Source: an uncultured Cohaesibacter sp.
Lineage (GTDB): Bacteria > Pseudomonadota > Alphaproteobacteria > Rhizobiales > Cohaesibacteraceae
DNA: 64,000 nucleotides
Reading direction: 5' to 3'
NCBI RefSeq assembly: GCF_963676275.1
Contig: NZ_OY781091.1
Coordinates: 1,032,775-1,096,774 of the forward strand
Under the pieces are notes generated by a model that was given only the letters and a program-made list of their open reading frames with translations, did no database searches and was not told the origin of the DNA. Below are positions 45,401 through 53,759 of the stretch, one piece after another (position 1 is the stretch's first letter; every line of letters starts with the position of its first letter). A program made the translations under genes and the position numbers.

Positions 45401-46090
45401 CTGGGCAATGTCGTGAATGGCAATATGAGCGGCAATATCCTCAATGGTCTGGCAGGCAATGACAAACTGTTTGGCAAGGGCGGCGCCGACACGATCAATG
45501 GCGGCAACGGCAATGATGCCCTGCATGGCGGCAATGGCAACGACCTGCTGCGGGGAGCCAATGGCAATGATATCCTCAATGGCAATGCCGGAGCCGACAA
45601 TCTGAATGGCGGCCTTGGCAATGATCAGCTCAATGGCGGGGTTGGCAATGATGTCCTCAATGGGATGGCTGGCTCGGACAGGCTCGTCGGTGCGGCCGGG
45701 GCCGACAGGATGTATGGCGCAGCTGGTGCAGATAGCTTCATCGGCGGCTTGGGCGCAGACAGCATGTATGCAGGCAATGACAATGCGGTGGACAGCTTCA
45801 TCTTCAACAGTGTGAATGACAGCAAGGCCGGTCTCGCCCATGACAAGATCTATTTGTTCGACAGCGGCGAGGATGTGCTCGATCTCTCCCATATTGATGC
45901 CAACACCAGCGTGGCGGGCAATCAGACCTTCGCTTTTGCCGGGACCCAAGCTGCAGCCCATTCTGTCTGGCTGGAAGCGGACGGATCGGACCTGCTCGTC
46001 TTTGCTGACAACAATGGCGACGCTGTTGCCGATTTCGAACTTCAGCTGATGGACAAGGCCTCTGTGGTTGCCGGAGATTTCCTGCTCTAG
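42449..46090 (+). CDS. Large RTX (haemolysin-type calcium-binding) exoprotein
   Basis: The 1213-residue protein has a unique N-terminal region (1-650) that includes beta-sandwich-like domains, an Ala/Gly-rich helical stretch (FVEFALTKGVKYASFIAGTA) and an EKWYLETYKDAADAVASGQA segment. RTX nonapeptides fill about residues 670-1100 (GGAGNDTIYGGAGLDSLSGG), interspersed with IVDNAGDKLHEKANEGTDLV-type spacers, and the C-terminus ends in a beta-roll cap with DVLDLSHID and DGSDLLVFAD. There is no N-terminal signal, as expected for type I secretion. No ABC/HlyD secretion genes lie nearby. No catalytic domain was recognised; adhesin or S-layer-like roles are possible. Its last 285 residues are repeated in the next gene. 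Confidence 0.88.
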   Translation: MTKTITFSEYSLYTVNPTFKFSDNVVTTRGVIVEDGAQPNSPVIAANSSYEGPVFIYFDVPVTDASLAAGYFDNIGSTRIEFRNAAGELLKSYHNSSYGVVTFSCQSDEGIASIAVINESSDESGFSVDTIKFDGEVSELDPPDVAIVKTAGSVDKIYGQIDGDSELVFHNSVGTADERDFIKLTVSDDTTARISIYLDDNKDNVKEVTVDLTAGVNILSFSALDGYDSLENYTAVIKVTDYVDPDKEFLDDLIAGIAEGVLSYDKVQEQIASYLKEAFSNKASALKFLGKYSDKLSNFGFGINIANRIDSIQAAGNWKRQAVIEVTDMFVEFALTKGVKYASFIAGTALSGPFGAIAAEVGDKAISVIYSSFISDYVRDLTGDAYDSLTQDALLQALSLDSINDFALQAAADTDVDFSSLVFDEKWYLETYKDAADAVASGQAVSGIAYYLKYGAAKGHAINEQGTVVAESERTGGLSILDAGDVVTSNLNTLELGERAGDLVSQSEAALTDYINDEIRTEGTELNVNAALSALANRIAADWMFNHDGSIELEIIDGGENWAETLSNGESYQEFLEELATEAGIDLSETTLLASWTTAETPKDIYAQFATLIDGAGTLAGIDFNSVGIAQIGGLWILLVSTENLADDASQLDDATLHISGDDYANDISGTHQDDYIDGNGGNDHLEGLRGNDTILGADGNDWISGEKGNDQILGGAGNDTIYGGAGLDSLSGGSGNDTLSGGDGKDRIFGGQGADSLNGGWGDDYLDGGAGADDMTGAAGNDVYIVDNAGDKLHEKANEGTDLVKSSVTFSLKAHSQHIENLTLTGNRAINGTGNALGNQIIGNMQNNSLNGLDGNDNLTGNAGADKLFGGNGHDILAGGSGNDLLYGGNGDDQAFGNLGNDRLFGGQGNDLLDGGAGVDIMTGNVGNDVYIVDNGNDKAVELAGQGTDLVKSSVTFSLQTNGQQVENLTLTGNAAINGTGNGLGNVVNGNMSGNILNGLAGNDKLFGKGGADTINGGNGNDALHGGNGNDLLRGANGNDILNGNAGADNLNGGLGNDQLNGGVGNDVLNGMAGSDRLVGAAGADRMYGAAGADSFIGGLGADSMYAGNDNAVDSFIFNSVNDSKAGLAHDKIYLFDSGEDVLDLSHIDANTSVAGNQTFAFAGTQAAAHSVWLEADGSDLLVFADNNGDAVADFELQLMDKASVVAGDFLL

Positions 46091-46151
46091 CAGCCATGGC
46101 CCCGATGCGCTGAAAGATCAACAAGGCCGGATATCATGGTGATATCCGGCT
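45140..46151 (+). repeat. First copy of a 1-kb direct duplication (second at 46981-47992)
   Basis: The two copies are 1841 bp apart and remain in register to the end, covering the last 285 codons, the 3' untranslated bases and the terminator hairpin. A patch at 47023-47093 in the second copy instead matches 44741-44811 in the first gene. Confidence 0.9.
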
Positions 46152-46158
46152 ATTTTTC
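46126..46158 (+). terminator. Terminator after the first RTX gene
   Basis: GCCGGATATCA and TGATATCCGGC form an 11-bp stem around TGG (46126-46150), followed by TATTTTTC. The same hairpin ends the second RTX gene. Confidence 0.85.
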
Positions 46159-46272
46159 TTGAAATATTTGGAAAAAGAAAAATACATATAGAAGCAAAAT
46201 TATTTTGTACCACTTCAGATAAATATTGAAGGTGGGAAAGTCATAATCGGTTTTATATTGGGAGAGACAAAA

Positions 46273-47931
46273 TTGCTGCAACTTGGAAGCAACGTTACCA
46301 TTTCGCTCAGCGAGTTTAATTTTTCATATCCGCTAACTCAATTGGAAACCCATATGGTTTTCGGGGACGACGATCCAAATGACGGATTTTACTATACACC
46401 AGCGACAGAAACCGGAGCATACACTTATTTCGGCACAGCTGAAGCGGATCTGGGCTATGATCTCTATTCTGTGTTTTGGGACTATAATGGTGAAATTTAT
46501 ATCCTGAATTTTATCGGGACCGATATCGACTGGGTAGAAAGTGGCCCGGACGAGATCGCGGGTACCGTATATGGTATTGAGTTGCGCCACACAGACCCAG
46601 CAAATATGACCGTGTTAGGCGCGACAGAGTCCGATTTTGACTGGTATGTCAGCGGTCTGTCACTGGACCTGACGGAAATCTATGCTGCCATGGAAACATC
46701 GGATATTTCCGATGATGCTTTTATTTTCAATGCAATTAACAGTGTGATCAATACCGTCTCATATGGGACTGCTGCCAGTGATACACTTCAGGGCACGGAT
46801 GAAGCGGATCGCATCTTTGGTCGGGCTGGAAATGATGTCATTTCCGGAGGCGGCGGAAATGATGTCCTCAACGGCGAAGCCGGAAATGACCATATTTATG
46901 GACAAGCTGGTGCCGACAAGCTCTATGGTGGCCTAGGCAATGACTTTTTGAGTGGCGGCGCAGGCAATGACAAATTATACGGCAATCTGGGCAATGACCG
47001 GCTGTTTGGTGGTCAGGGCAACGACTATCTTGATGGAGGAGCCGGTGCCGACGATATGACCGGGGCTGCCGGCAATGATGTCTATATTGTCGACAATGGC
47101 AACGACAAGGCTGTCGAACTGGCCGGGCAGGGGACCGATCTGGTCAAAAGTTCGGTGACCTTCTCTCTTCAGACCAACGGGCAGCAAGTGGAGAATCTGA
47201 CTCTCACCGGCAACGCAGCGATCAATGGCACCGGCAACGGTTTGGGCAATGTCGTGAATGGCAATATGAGCGGCAATATCCTCAATGGACTGGCAGGCAA
47301 TGACAAGCTGTTTGGCAAGGGCGGCGCCGACACGATCAATGGCGGCAACGGCAATGACGCCCTGCATGGTGGCAATGGCAACGACCTGCTGCGGGGAGCC
47401 AATGGCAATGATATCCTCAATGGCAATGCCGGAGCCGACAATCTGAATGGCGGCCTTGGCAATGATCAGCTCAATGGCGGGGTTGGCAATGATGTCCTCA
47501 ATGGGATGGCTGGCTCGGACAGGCTCGTCGGCGCGGCCGGAGCCGACAGGATGTATGGCGCGGCTGGTGCAGACAGCTTCATCGGCGGCCTGGGCGCAGA
47601 CAGCATGTATGCTGGCAATGACAATGCGGTGGACAGCTTCATCTTCAACAGTGTGAATGACAGCAAGGCCGGTCTCGCCCATGACAAGATCTATTTGTTC
47701 GACAGCGGCGAGGATGTGCTCGATCTCTCCCATATTGATGCCAACACCAGCGTGGCGGGCAATCAGACCTTCGCTTTTGCCGGGACCCAAGCTGCAGCCC
47801 ATTCTGTCTGGCTGGAAGCGGACGGATCGGACCTGCTCGTCTTTGCTGACAACAATGGCGACGCTGTTGCCGATTTCGAACTTCAGCTGATGGACAAGGC
47901 CTCTGTGGTTGCCGGAGATTTCCTGCTCTAG
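46273..47931 (+). CDS. Second RTX exoprotein
   Basis: The start is probably TTG at 46273, six bases after GGGAGAG; the frame is open from another TTG at 46258. The 552-residue protein has a unique N-terminal domain (1-180; FSYPLTQLETHMVFGDDD, YDLYSVFWDYNGEIYILNF) resembling small surface-protein beta domains. It then has RTX nonapeptides and the same C-terminal 285 residues as the first protein. The shared C-terminus probably carries the type I secretion signal. It thus looks like the RTX/secretion cassette of the first gene joined to a different passenger. It follows the first gene by 180 bp, after a terminator, so it needs its own promoter. Confidence 0.88.
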   Translation: MLQLGSNVTISLSEFNFSYPLTQLETHMVFGDDDPNDGFYYTPATETGAYTYFGTAEADLGYDLYSVFWDYNGEIYILNFIGTDIDWVESGPDEIAGTVYGIELRHTDPANMTVLGATESDFDWYVSGLSLDLTEIYAAMETSDISDDAFIFNAINSVINTVSYGTAASDTLQGTDEADRIFGRAGNDVISGGGGNDVLNGEAGNDHIYGQAGADKLYGGLGNDFLSGGAGNDKLYGNLGNDRLFGGQGNDYLDGGAGADDMTGAAGNDVYIVDNGNDKAVELAGQGTDLVKSSVTFSLQTNGQQVENLTLTGNAAINGTGNGLGNVVNGNMSGNILNGLAGNDKLFGKGGADTINGGNGNDALHGGNGNDLLRGANGNDILNGNAGADNLNGGLGNDQLNGGVGNDVLNGMAGSDRLVGAAGADRMYGAAGADSFIGGLGADSMYAGNDNAVDSFIFNSVNDSKAGLAHDKIYLFDSGEDVLDLSHIDANTSVAGNQTFAFAGTQAAAHSVWLEADGSDLLVFADNNGDAVADFELQLMDKASVVAGDFLL

Positions 47932-47992
47932 CAGCCATGGCCCCGATGCGCTGAAGGATCAACAAGGCCGGATATCATGGTGATATCCGGCC
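46981..47992 (+). repeat. Second copy of the 1-kb RTX duplication
   Basis: Partner of 45140-46151. Scattered single-base differences are visible (for example 45357-45420 against 47198-47261), so the copies are not recent identical duplicates. Confidence 0.9.
47967..47991. terminator. Terminator between the second RTX gene and the convergent malY-like gene
   Basis: The same GCCGGATATCA/TGATATCCGGC hairpin as at 46126, here lengthened by flanking AAG/CTT bases so that it can act in both directions. Confidence 0.8.
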
Positions 47993-48031
47993 TTTGCCAT
48001 TTGTCAGACTTGCAAGAAATGCAAGCAATTG

Positions 48032-49195
48032 TCAGGCAAACAGCGCCTTTTGCATGCGCGCAAGGCCATCGAGCAGCAGCGGGCGCGGGCAGGCCATGTT
48101 CAGCCTGATATAGCCTTCACCTGCCGCGCCATAGAGCCTGCCGCTATTGACCAGCAAATGGCCCGAGCTTGCCAGTCTCTCGGTGATCGCGTCCGAGGAA
48201 AGCCCCAGCGCGCGGCAATCGATCCAGGCAAGATAGGTAGCCTCCTGTCTGGCAAGACGCAGGGTGGGCATGGAGCATGTGATGAAATCAAGAACCGTCT
48301 GATAATTGCCGAACAGATAGGCCCGTAATTCATCGAGCCACGCTTCTCCCTTCCCATAGGCCGCAATCAAGGCTTCCACGCCGAAGGGATTGACGTCGCA
48401 AACCTCGTGAATATTGATGGCCCTGTCGATGCGCTTGCGCAGGCTCGGATCGGCCACGACGATGTTGGCGATTTGCAGTCCGGCGAGATTGAAGGCCTTG
48501 CTGGGCGACGAACATGTCACGCAATTTGCAAGAAATTCGGGCTTGATCATCGCGAAGGGGTGGTGACGCTGACCGGGAAAGGTCAGATCGCAATGGATCT
48601 CGTCACTGACTACCGTGACGCCATGCCGAAGGCAGATATCACCCAGTCGGTGCAATTCTTCCATGGACCAACTGCGCCCTACCGGATTATGCGGATTGCA
48701 CAGCAGCATCGCCCGGACATCCGGTTCTGATGCCTTGGCTTCCAGATCGTCAAAGTCGATCTCATAGCGGCCATCCTCGGCGGCGATGAGCCTGTTTTCG
48801 GCAGGACGGCATCCCATGTTGGCGATGGAGGAATAGAAGCAATTATAGACCGGTGTCTGGATCAACACCCGCTCGCCCGGATGTGTGATGGCTTTGAGGA
48901 TCGCAGATATGGCCGGAACGACTCCCGATGTATAAATCACCCAGTCGCGTTCAATGGCAAAACCGTGACGGCGGGAAAACCAGCTGCCCAGCGCTTCATA
49001 ATAGTGATCCGGCACCTTGCTATAGCCAAAGACACCGTGGGCAACACGGCACGAAAGGGCGTCAATGATGGCTGGTGCCGTTCTGAAATCCATGTCCGCC
49101 ACCCACATGGGCAGGCAATCAGGGTCAGGCGAGCTGTCCCATTTATAGGAACCGGTTCCGCGCCTTGGAACGATGAGATCAAATTGGCAGGACAT
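48032..49195 (-). CDS. MalY/PatB-type PLP-dependent C-S lyase or aminotransferase
   Basis: The 387-residue protein matches the MalY/PatB branch: N-terminal PRRGTGSYKWDSS and LPMWVADMDFRTAPAI, VIYTSGVVPAISAILKA, NPHNPVGRSWS, Asp in VSDEIHCDL, and the Schiff-base Lys in SSPSKAFNLAGLQIANIV. These enzymes cleave cystathionine or cysteine conjugates. Its start lies three bases after the end of the DUF3737 gene, with which it forms an operon. Confidence 0.9.
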   Translation of the reverse strand: MSCQFDLIVPRRGTGSYKWDSSPDPDCLPMWVADMDFRTAPAIIDALSCRVAHGVFGYSKVPDHYYEALGSWFSRRHGFAIERDWVIYTSGVVPAISAILKAITHPGERVLIQTPVYNCFYSSIANMGCRPAENRLIAAEDGRYEIDFDDLEAKASEPDVRAMLLCNPHNPVGRSWSMEELHRLGDICLRHGVTVVSDEIHCDLTFPGQRHHPFAMIKPEFLANCVTCSSPSKAFNLAGLQIANIVVADPSLRKRIDRAINIHEVCDVNPFGVEALIAAYGKGEAWLDELRAYLFGNYQTVLDFITCSMPTLRLARQEATYLAWIDCRALGLSSDAITERLASSGHLLVNSGRLYGAAGEGYIRLNMACPRPLLLDGLARMQKALFA

Positions 49196-49198
49196 GGC

Positions 49199-50074
49199 CT
49201 AGGCGACATCCTCAAGTCCGGTTTCAATGCGGCAGGCACCCGGTGTGATACAATGCTCATCCATTATGATTTCTCCGATGCTGCGGGCCTTGATATGGCC
49301 GCTCTTCGGATTTTTGACGCTGAGAATATCGGAGTTTATCTCTGCCTCGAGCGTTGAATATTCAAAGCAGAGATCGGTTTCTTCCATGCGGCAATTTTCC
49401 ATGACCAGATTGCTTGCATAGCAAAGCGGCTGCTCGCCGCGGATGGTGCAATTGACCAGACGCAGATTGCGCGAATGCCAGCCCAGATACTCGCCATCAA
49501 TCACGCTGTCATGAACGGTGACATTTTCCGCCCCCCAGAAAGCATCCTTGGACGCCAGATGCGAATTGCGGATGGTGACATTTTGGGCATCCTGAAAGGA
49601 ATAATTGCCTTCCAGCTTCATATTGTCGATCTCGATATCCTGACCATTCATGAAGACATAGTCAGCAGCCTTGAGCTCCACATTCTCAAGGTTGATCCGG
49701 TTGCAGCTCCAGAGGGTCTCTCCGGCATTGGTAAAGCGGCTATTCTCGATGGCGAGATTGGACACCCGGCGGAACATCTTGGGCGCTTCAATGAGGCAAT
49801 TGCGCACGGTCACGCCTTGGGTGTACCAGATCGCGGCGCGCGCATAGACCGTGAAATGGCTGTCTTCGATCAGCACATGGTCACTATGCCAGAGAGGATA
49901 TTTGCCCATGAAAGAGCAATCGCGGATCAAAAGGTCACGGCTGTGTTTGAGCGGCGATTCTCCGGGATAGAAACGCACATGGTTGAGTTCTGTATCAGCG
50001 AGGGCATAAAGCGGTCTTTCGCCTTCATAAAAACAGTCTGTGATGGTCTTTTTGGCATTGATTGAGCTTGTCAT
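49199..50074 (-). CDS. DUF3737 family right-handed beta-helix protein
   Basis: The ATG at 50074 (MTSSINAKK) is chosen because family members start near this point; the frame extends to 50125. The 291-residue protein is made of short strands repeating every 20-24 residues (LLIRDCSFMGKYPLWHSDHV, VTVRNCLIEAPKMFRRVSNL), the DUF3737 pattern, predicted to form a parallel beta-helix. No signal peptide is seen, so it is cytoplasmic. DUF3737 genes are commonly beside malY-like lyase genes, as here, but the function is unknown. Confidence 0.85.
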   Translation of the reverse strand: MTSSINAKKTITDCFYEGERPLYALADTELNHVRFYPGESPLKHSRDLLIRDCSFMGKYPLWHSDHVLIEDSHFTVYARAAIWYTQGVTVRNCLIEAPKMFRRVSNLAIENSRFTNAGETLWSCNRINLENVELKAADYVFMNGQDIEIDNMKLEGNYSFQDAQNVTIRNSHLASKDAFWGAENVTVHDSVIDGEYLGWHSRNLRLVNCTIRGEQPLCYASNLVMENCRMEETDLCFEYSTLEAEINSDILSVKNPKSGHIKARSIGEIIMDEHCITPGACRIETGLEDVA

Positions 50075-50336
50075 TTTATATCTGATTTTCTGTTTGGTCG
50101 GCCGCGCCAGCAAGCAGGCAACCATCAGGGCAAGGGGGCCTGTGGTTCACATGGCCTGATGCTGGTCCGCCCGCTTTGAAAAGAAGAGCAATCGTGGTGC
50201 GGGGCTTGGTCCGTTGCATGTGATGCAGCAAATCTAGGGTGGGCGGCATAAGCCGTGTAGTGGCTCAGAAAGACAAGCTCATATGAATGCCATTCATCAA
50301 TTGCTATTGCCGCAAGCCCCTGCCGTCGAGGCTGGT

Positions 50337-50714
50337 TCAGCTATCGGTTGGAGCGATCTCCAAATGTGCCTGACAGGCCCCGCTTGCCAGCAGGGGAGCC
50401 AGAGAGCCTTCAATCCGGCCCAGACGAACCAGACCGCGAGCGCTGGGGAAGGGTTTGTAGAAAATGGCCAGATTGCCCCATGGTGCATAATAGGTGATGT
50501 CGCCAATGGAGGCGGCGTGGCTGCGCGGAGCCCCATCCGTGGTCAGTCGGCCCGGCAGGTCGGCGACCTTTTCTGTCTGGCTGTAATCGTTAAGGGTCAG
50601 CGCCAGAGGCATCATGGCTGCGAAAGCGCGCCCGGAAGGCGTATCATCCAATAGCGCTGACACAGTTTCATTTCCCACTGTGATAAGCAGTCTGGTTGCT
50701 GCCTTTGCTGACAT
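50337..50714 (-). CDS. Cyclophilin-like fold protein, cytoplasmic
   Basis: The start at 50714 gives a 125-residue protein aligned with cyclophilin-like (DUF-type) proteins: LLITVGNETVSALLDDTPSG, FAAMMPLALTLNDYSQTEK, then GDITYYAPWGNLAIFYKPF and LVRLGRIEG. The longer frame to 50888 adds unrelated basic sequence. It diverges from the LysR gene at 51110. A secreted paralogue lies at 55022-55525 at the other end of the same cluster. Confidence 0.8.
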   Translation of the reverse strand: MSAKAATRLLITVGNETVSALLDDTPSGRAFAAMMPLALTLNDYSQTEKVADLPGRLTTDGAPRSHAASIGDITYYAPWGNLAIFYKPFPSARGLVRLGRIEGSLAPLLASGACQAHLEIAPTDS

Positions 50715-51109
50715 GATCTGAATATCCCATATTTGAAAGAGCCGGAGACAAGCTGTAGAAGGCGCGGGCAAGCAAGGCCGGAGCCAGCCGAGATCTCCAC
50801 TCTCCGTTCTCTGGCTTTTCTCAATATAGCGATATCTCGCTGCAGAACTATGAGGCCGGGCGCGATAATATTCATGACACCAGATCATGGATTTGATCTG
50901 CGGAACGGTGACAAAGGCACCCCGGAACCGATGTCATTGCAAGACGGGTAAGAATTATTTGATGAATCTCATTCATGATAGAATTCAATATAACGACATT
51001 AATCCCAATCTCGAAGGTGATAAGTTCATAACGAGGCGCGATGGCCCTGCTGTGACATGAAACAGGTAACAAGGAGCCATTGTCACACGTCCTCCTTTGC
51101 AAAGGAAAT

Positions 51110-52060
51110 ATGATCAGAATGCCGGAACTGGGCGATTTCAGTGGCCAGCGGGACATGTCGCTGCTGCTGAGGGAAAATATCAATGATCTTATTGCTCTGA
51201 TGGCCGTTGCCGAGGAGCGCAGCTTTACCCGCGCCGCCGCGCGCCTGAATGTCTCGCAATCTGCATTGAGCCACACCATCAAGGGGTTGGAGAACCGGCT
51301 GGGCCTGCGGCTTTTGACCAGAACAACGCGCTCGGTTGCGCCCACAATCGAGGGGGAAGATCTGTTGTCGACTCTCGCGCCCGCTCTGGAGACCATTCAG
51401 TTGCGCCTGATGGCCCTGACGGATAATCAGTCTAGCCCGACCGGTACGGTGCGGATCGTGGCCACTGATTATGCGATCGATAGCCTGCTCTGGCCCAAGA
51501 TCGCCCCGGTGATCAAGAATTACCCCGCTGTCCATGTCGAATTCGTCAATGACTATGGTTATACCGATCTTGCCACCGCGCAATGCGACGCTGGGGTGCG
51601 ATATGGCGAACAGGTCAGCGATGGCATGATTTCCATGCGCATAGGGCCTGACGAACGCATGATATGCATTGGAACCCCGGCCTATTTTGCCGAACATGGC
51701 AGGCCGGAAACGCCCGCCGATCTGGGCAAGCATGAATGCATCAATCTGCGCCTGTCGACCCATGGTGCGCTCTATGCGTGGGAATTTGAGGACAGCAACG
51801 GGCGTGAGGTCAGGGTCAAGGTTTCCGGCCAGCTCTGTTTCGATACCATCGTGGGAATCTATCGGGCGACGCTGGATGGTCACGGCCTGTCGCTGGTGCC
51901 CGAAAGGTTGGCGGAGAAGGATCTTGCTGACGGGCGGCTGGAAATGTGCCTTCAGGACTATTCGCCTTATTTTGACGGTTTCCATCTTTATTATCCAAGC
52001 CGCCTGAAACCGTCTTCGGCCTTTCAGGTGGTGCTGGATGCCCTCAGAAATGGAATATGA
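51110..52060 (+). CDS. LysR-family transcriptional regulator
   Basis: The protein has an N-terminal winged helix (INDLIALMAVAEERSFTRAA, RLNVSQSALSHTIKGLENRL) and a periplasmic-binding-type effector domain (GTVRIVATDYAIDSLLWPKI, HVEFVNDYGYTDLATAQCDA, DGHGLSLVPERLAEKDLADG). The start is uncertain: an ATG at 51110 has AAAGGA three bases before it, and 51119 is an alternative. It lies between the divergent cyclophilin-like gene and the CMD-cupin-dehydrogenase group, and probably controls both directions. Confidence 0.9.
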   Translation: MIRMPELGDFSGQRDMSLLLRENINDLIALMAVAEERSFTRAAARLNVSQSALSHTIKGLENRLGLRLLTRTTRSVAPTIEGEDLLSTLAPALETIQLRLMALTDNQSSPTGTVRIVATDYAIDSLLWPKIAPVIKNYPAVHVEFVNDYGYTDLATAQCDAGVRYGEQVSDGMISMRIGPDERMICIGTPAYFAEHGRPETPADLGKHECINLRLSTHGALYAWEFEDSNGREVRVKVSGQLCFDTIVGIYRATLDGHGLSLVPERLAEKDLADGRLEMCLQDYSPYFDGFHLYYPSRLKPSSAFQVVLDALRNGI

Positions 52061-52230
52061 GAAATCGCATATGCGCGCGAGGCGTAAGGCGGGCCGGTGA
52101 GGGGATAGGATCCGGATGATTAAGCAATCCCACTCATGACTATATTGGCCTGTGAGCCTATTAATTCGGAGGTCTTTGTGAACCAGATATAGGGCTGACA
52201 ATAACCAGTCCGGTTCTGAGGAGACATTCG

Positions 52231-53001
52231 ATGCAAAAGGTCAAGGCAATCATCGCCGCTTCTACACTTTCCCTGCTGTCCGGTGGCGCAGTGGCTGAGG
52301 AAGTCGAAAAGACCATTCCCGGCGCTGTCGCCCGGGTATCCCCGGCGCTACAGGCATATTCGACGAATGATCTTGTCGGCAAGGTCTGGCAGAATGAAAC
52401 CCTCGCTGTGCGCGATCGGGCGCTGGTAACCTTTGCTGCCCTGATGACCCGGCATGAAACGGAAAATCTGGGCAGCTTTGTGGAACTCGCCCTTGATGCA
52501 GGCGTTACGCCCATGGAGCTTTCCGAGGCCATCACCCATCTTGCATTCTACACCGGCTGGGGCAACGCAACCGCCGCCGCCGAGGCTGCGGCTCCGGTTT
52601 TTGAAGCGCGCGGCATTGCCACTGGCCAACTCGCCCCTGACGCGCCGCAATTGCTGGAACTGGATGAAGAAGCCGAGGCCAACCGCCAGAATTTCGTCTC
52701 CAGCACCTTTGGCAATGTCAGTCCCGGTGTGGTTCTTCATACCGAACAGCTTCTCTTTCGCGATCTCTGGCTCCGCCCCGGACTGGCACCGCGCGACCGC
52801 AGTCTGATCACCGTTGCGGCACTAATCGCTGCAGGGCAGCCCGAGCAGATGAGCTTCCATCTCAACAAGGCGATGGATAATGGCCTGACAAGAGAGGAAG
52901 CCGGAGAGCTGCTCTCCCATCTGGCATTCTATGCCGGTTGGCCAAAGGTCTTTTCCGCCATGCCGGTTGCCAAACAGGTTTTCGAAGCGCGCTCTGAATA
53001 G
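52231..53001 (+). CDS. Secreted carboxymuconolactone-decarboxylase-like protein
   Basis: The 256-residue protein has a signal peptide (cleavage near GGAVAEE) and two tandem CMD domains, each with a conserved helix pair: [20 protein letters not shown] with [20 protein letters not shown], and [20 protein letters not shown] with [20 protein letters not shown]. The CxxC pair of AhpD-type members is absent, so a thiol peroxidase role is unlikely. The partners (cupin and Tat dehydrogenase) follow in the same direction. Confidence 0.87.
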   Translation: MQKVKAIIAASTLSLLSGGAVAEEVEKTIPGAVARVSPALQAYSTNDLVGKVWQNETLAVRDRALVTFAALMTRHETENLGSFVELALDAGVTPMELSEAITHLAFYTGWGNATAAAEAAAPVFEARGIATGQLAPDAPQLLELDEEAEANRQNFVSSTFGNVSPGVVLHTEQLLFRDLWLRPGLAPRDRSLITVAALIAAGQPEQMSFHLNKAMDNGLTREEAGELLSHLAFYAGWPKVFSAMPVAKQVFEARSE

Positions 53002-53105
53002 TCAGCCAGCGGCTGTCTTGCCATGATGCGGCAAGGCATTTCCATAAGTCCTGCTGCCCACCAGCGGGCCTTTTGATCTTCACTAAAACAAGAAAGAAAA
53101 ATGCG

Positions 53106-53504
53106 ATGAAAATCATCCGTGGAGGCTCTGCCTCCTCATTTGCCGGACCACAAGACTGGTTCACCGGCACCGTGCGTGTCGATCCTCTTTTTCAGGCTGA
53201 AGAGCCGGGGCGCACGGGTGGTGCGCATGTGACTTTCGAACCCGGTGCCCGTACCGCATGGCACTCCCATCCGGCTGGCCAGACCATTCTGATCACATTC
53301 GGTCGTGGTCGGGTACAGCGCGAGGGGGGAGAAATTGAAGAAGTGACACAGGGCGATGTGGTCTGGTTCCCGGCTGGAGAAAAACACTGGCATGGGGCAT
53401 CCCCTGAAACAGCAATGAGTCACATTGCCATTCAGGAAAGCATCGATGGTTCGCCGGTTACCTGGATGGAAAAGGTGTCCGAGGAGGATTATCAGGGCAA
53501 TTGA
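53106..53504 (+). CDS. Small cupin protein
   Basis: The start at 53106 ([12 protein letters not shown]) gives 132 residues with one cupin barrel. Metal ligands of motif 1 are seen in [20 protein letters not shown] and of motif 2 in [19 protein letters not shown]. There is no signal peptide. Such cupins are commonly beside CMD-like and aldo-keto or alcohol dehydrogenase genes, as here, but the substrate is unknown. Confidence 0.87.
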   Translation: MKIIRGGSASSFAGPQDWFTGTVRVDPLFQAEEPGRTGGAHVTFEPGARTAWHSHPAGQTILITFGRGRVQREGGEIEEVTQGDVVWFPAGEKHWHGASPETAMSHIAIQESIDGSPVTWMEKVSEEDYQGN

Positions 53505-53759
53505 GGTCGAAATCGCAAATTCGTCAAGGGGACATGCCGATGATCATGGCCGGGTTTCACAAGGTGGCTGTGTCATAGGATCTACGGCATAAAACAGGAA
53601 CAACGGATTGCCGGTGGTATGAATCTGGGCATACCACCGGGACTCGTCTCTTGCGATCAATCCGTGAGGAATAGCGAAAATTGCTCGACACTCGCTAAAT
53701 AAAAGACATTTCAATGAACGGCAATCGCAATAAACTGGGACATATTGAGGGAAATAGCC

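Noticed and set aside
44381-45961. 526-codon minus-strand open frame rich in Ile/Ala opposite the RTX repeats
   Set aside because: It is antisense to the glycine/asparagine nonapeptide repeats; the repeat DNA keeps this frame open. The same shadow recurs at 46975-47802 in the duplicated copy. No ribosome site or family match.
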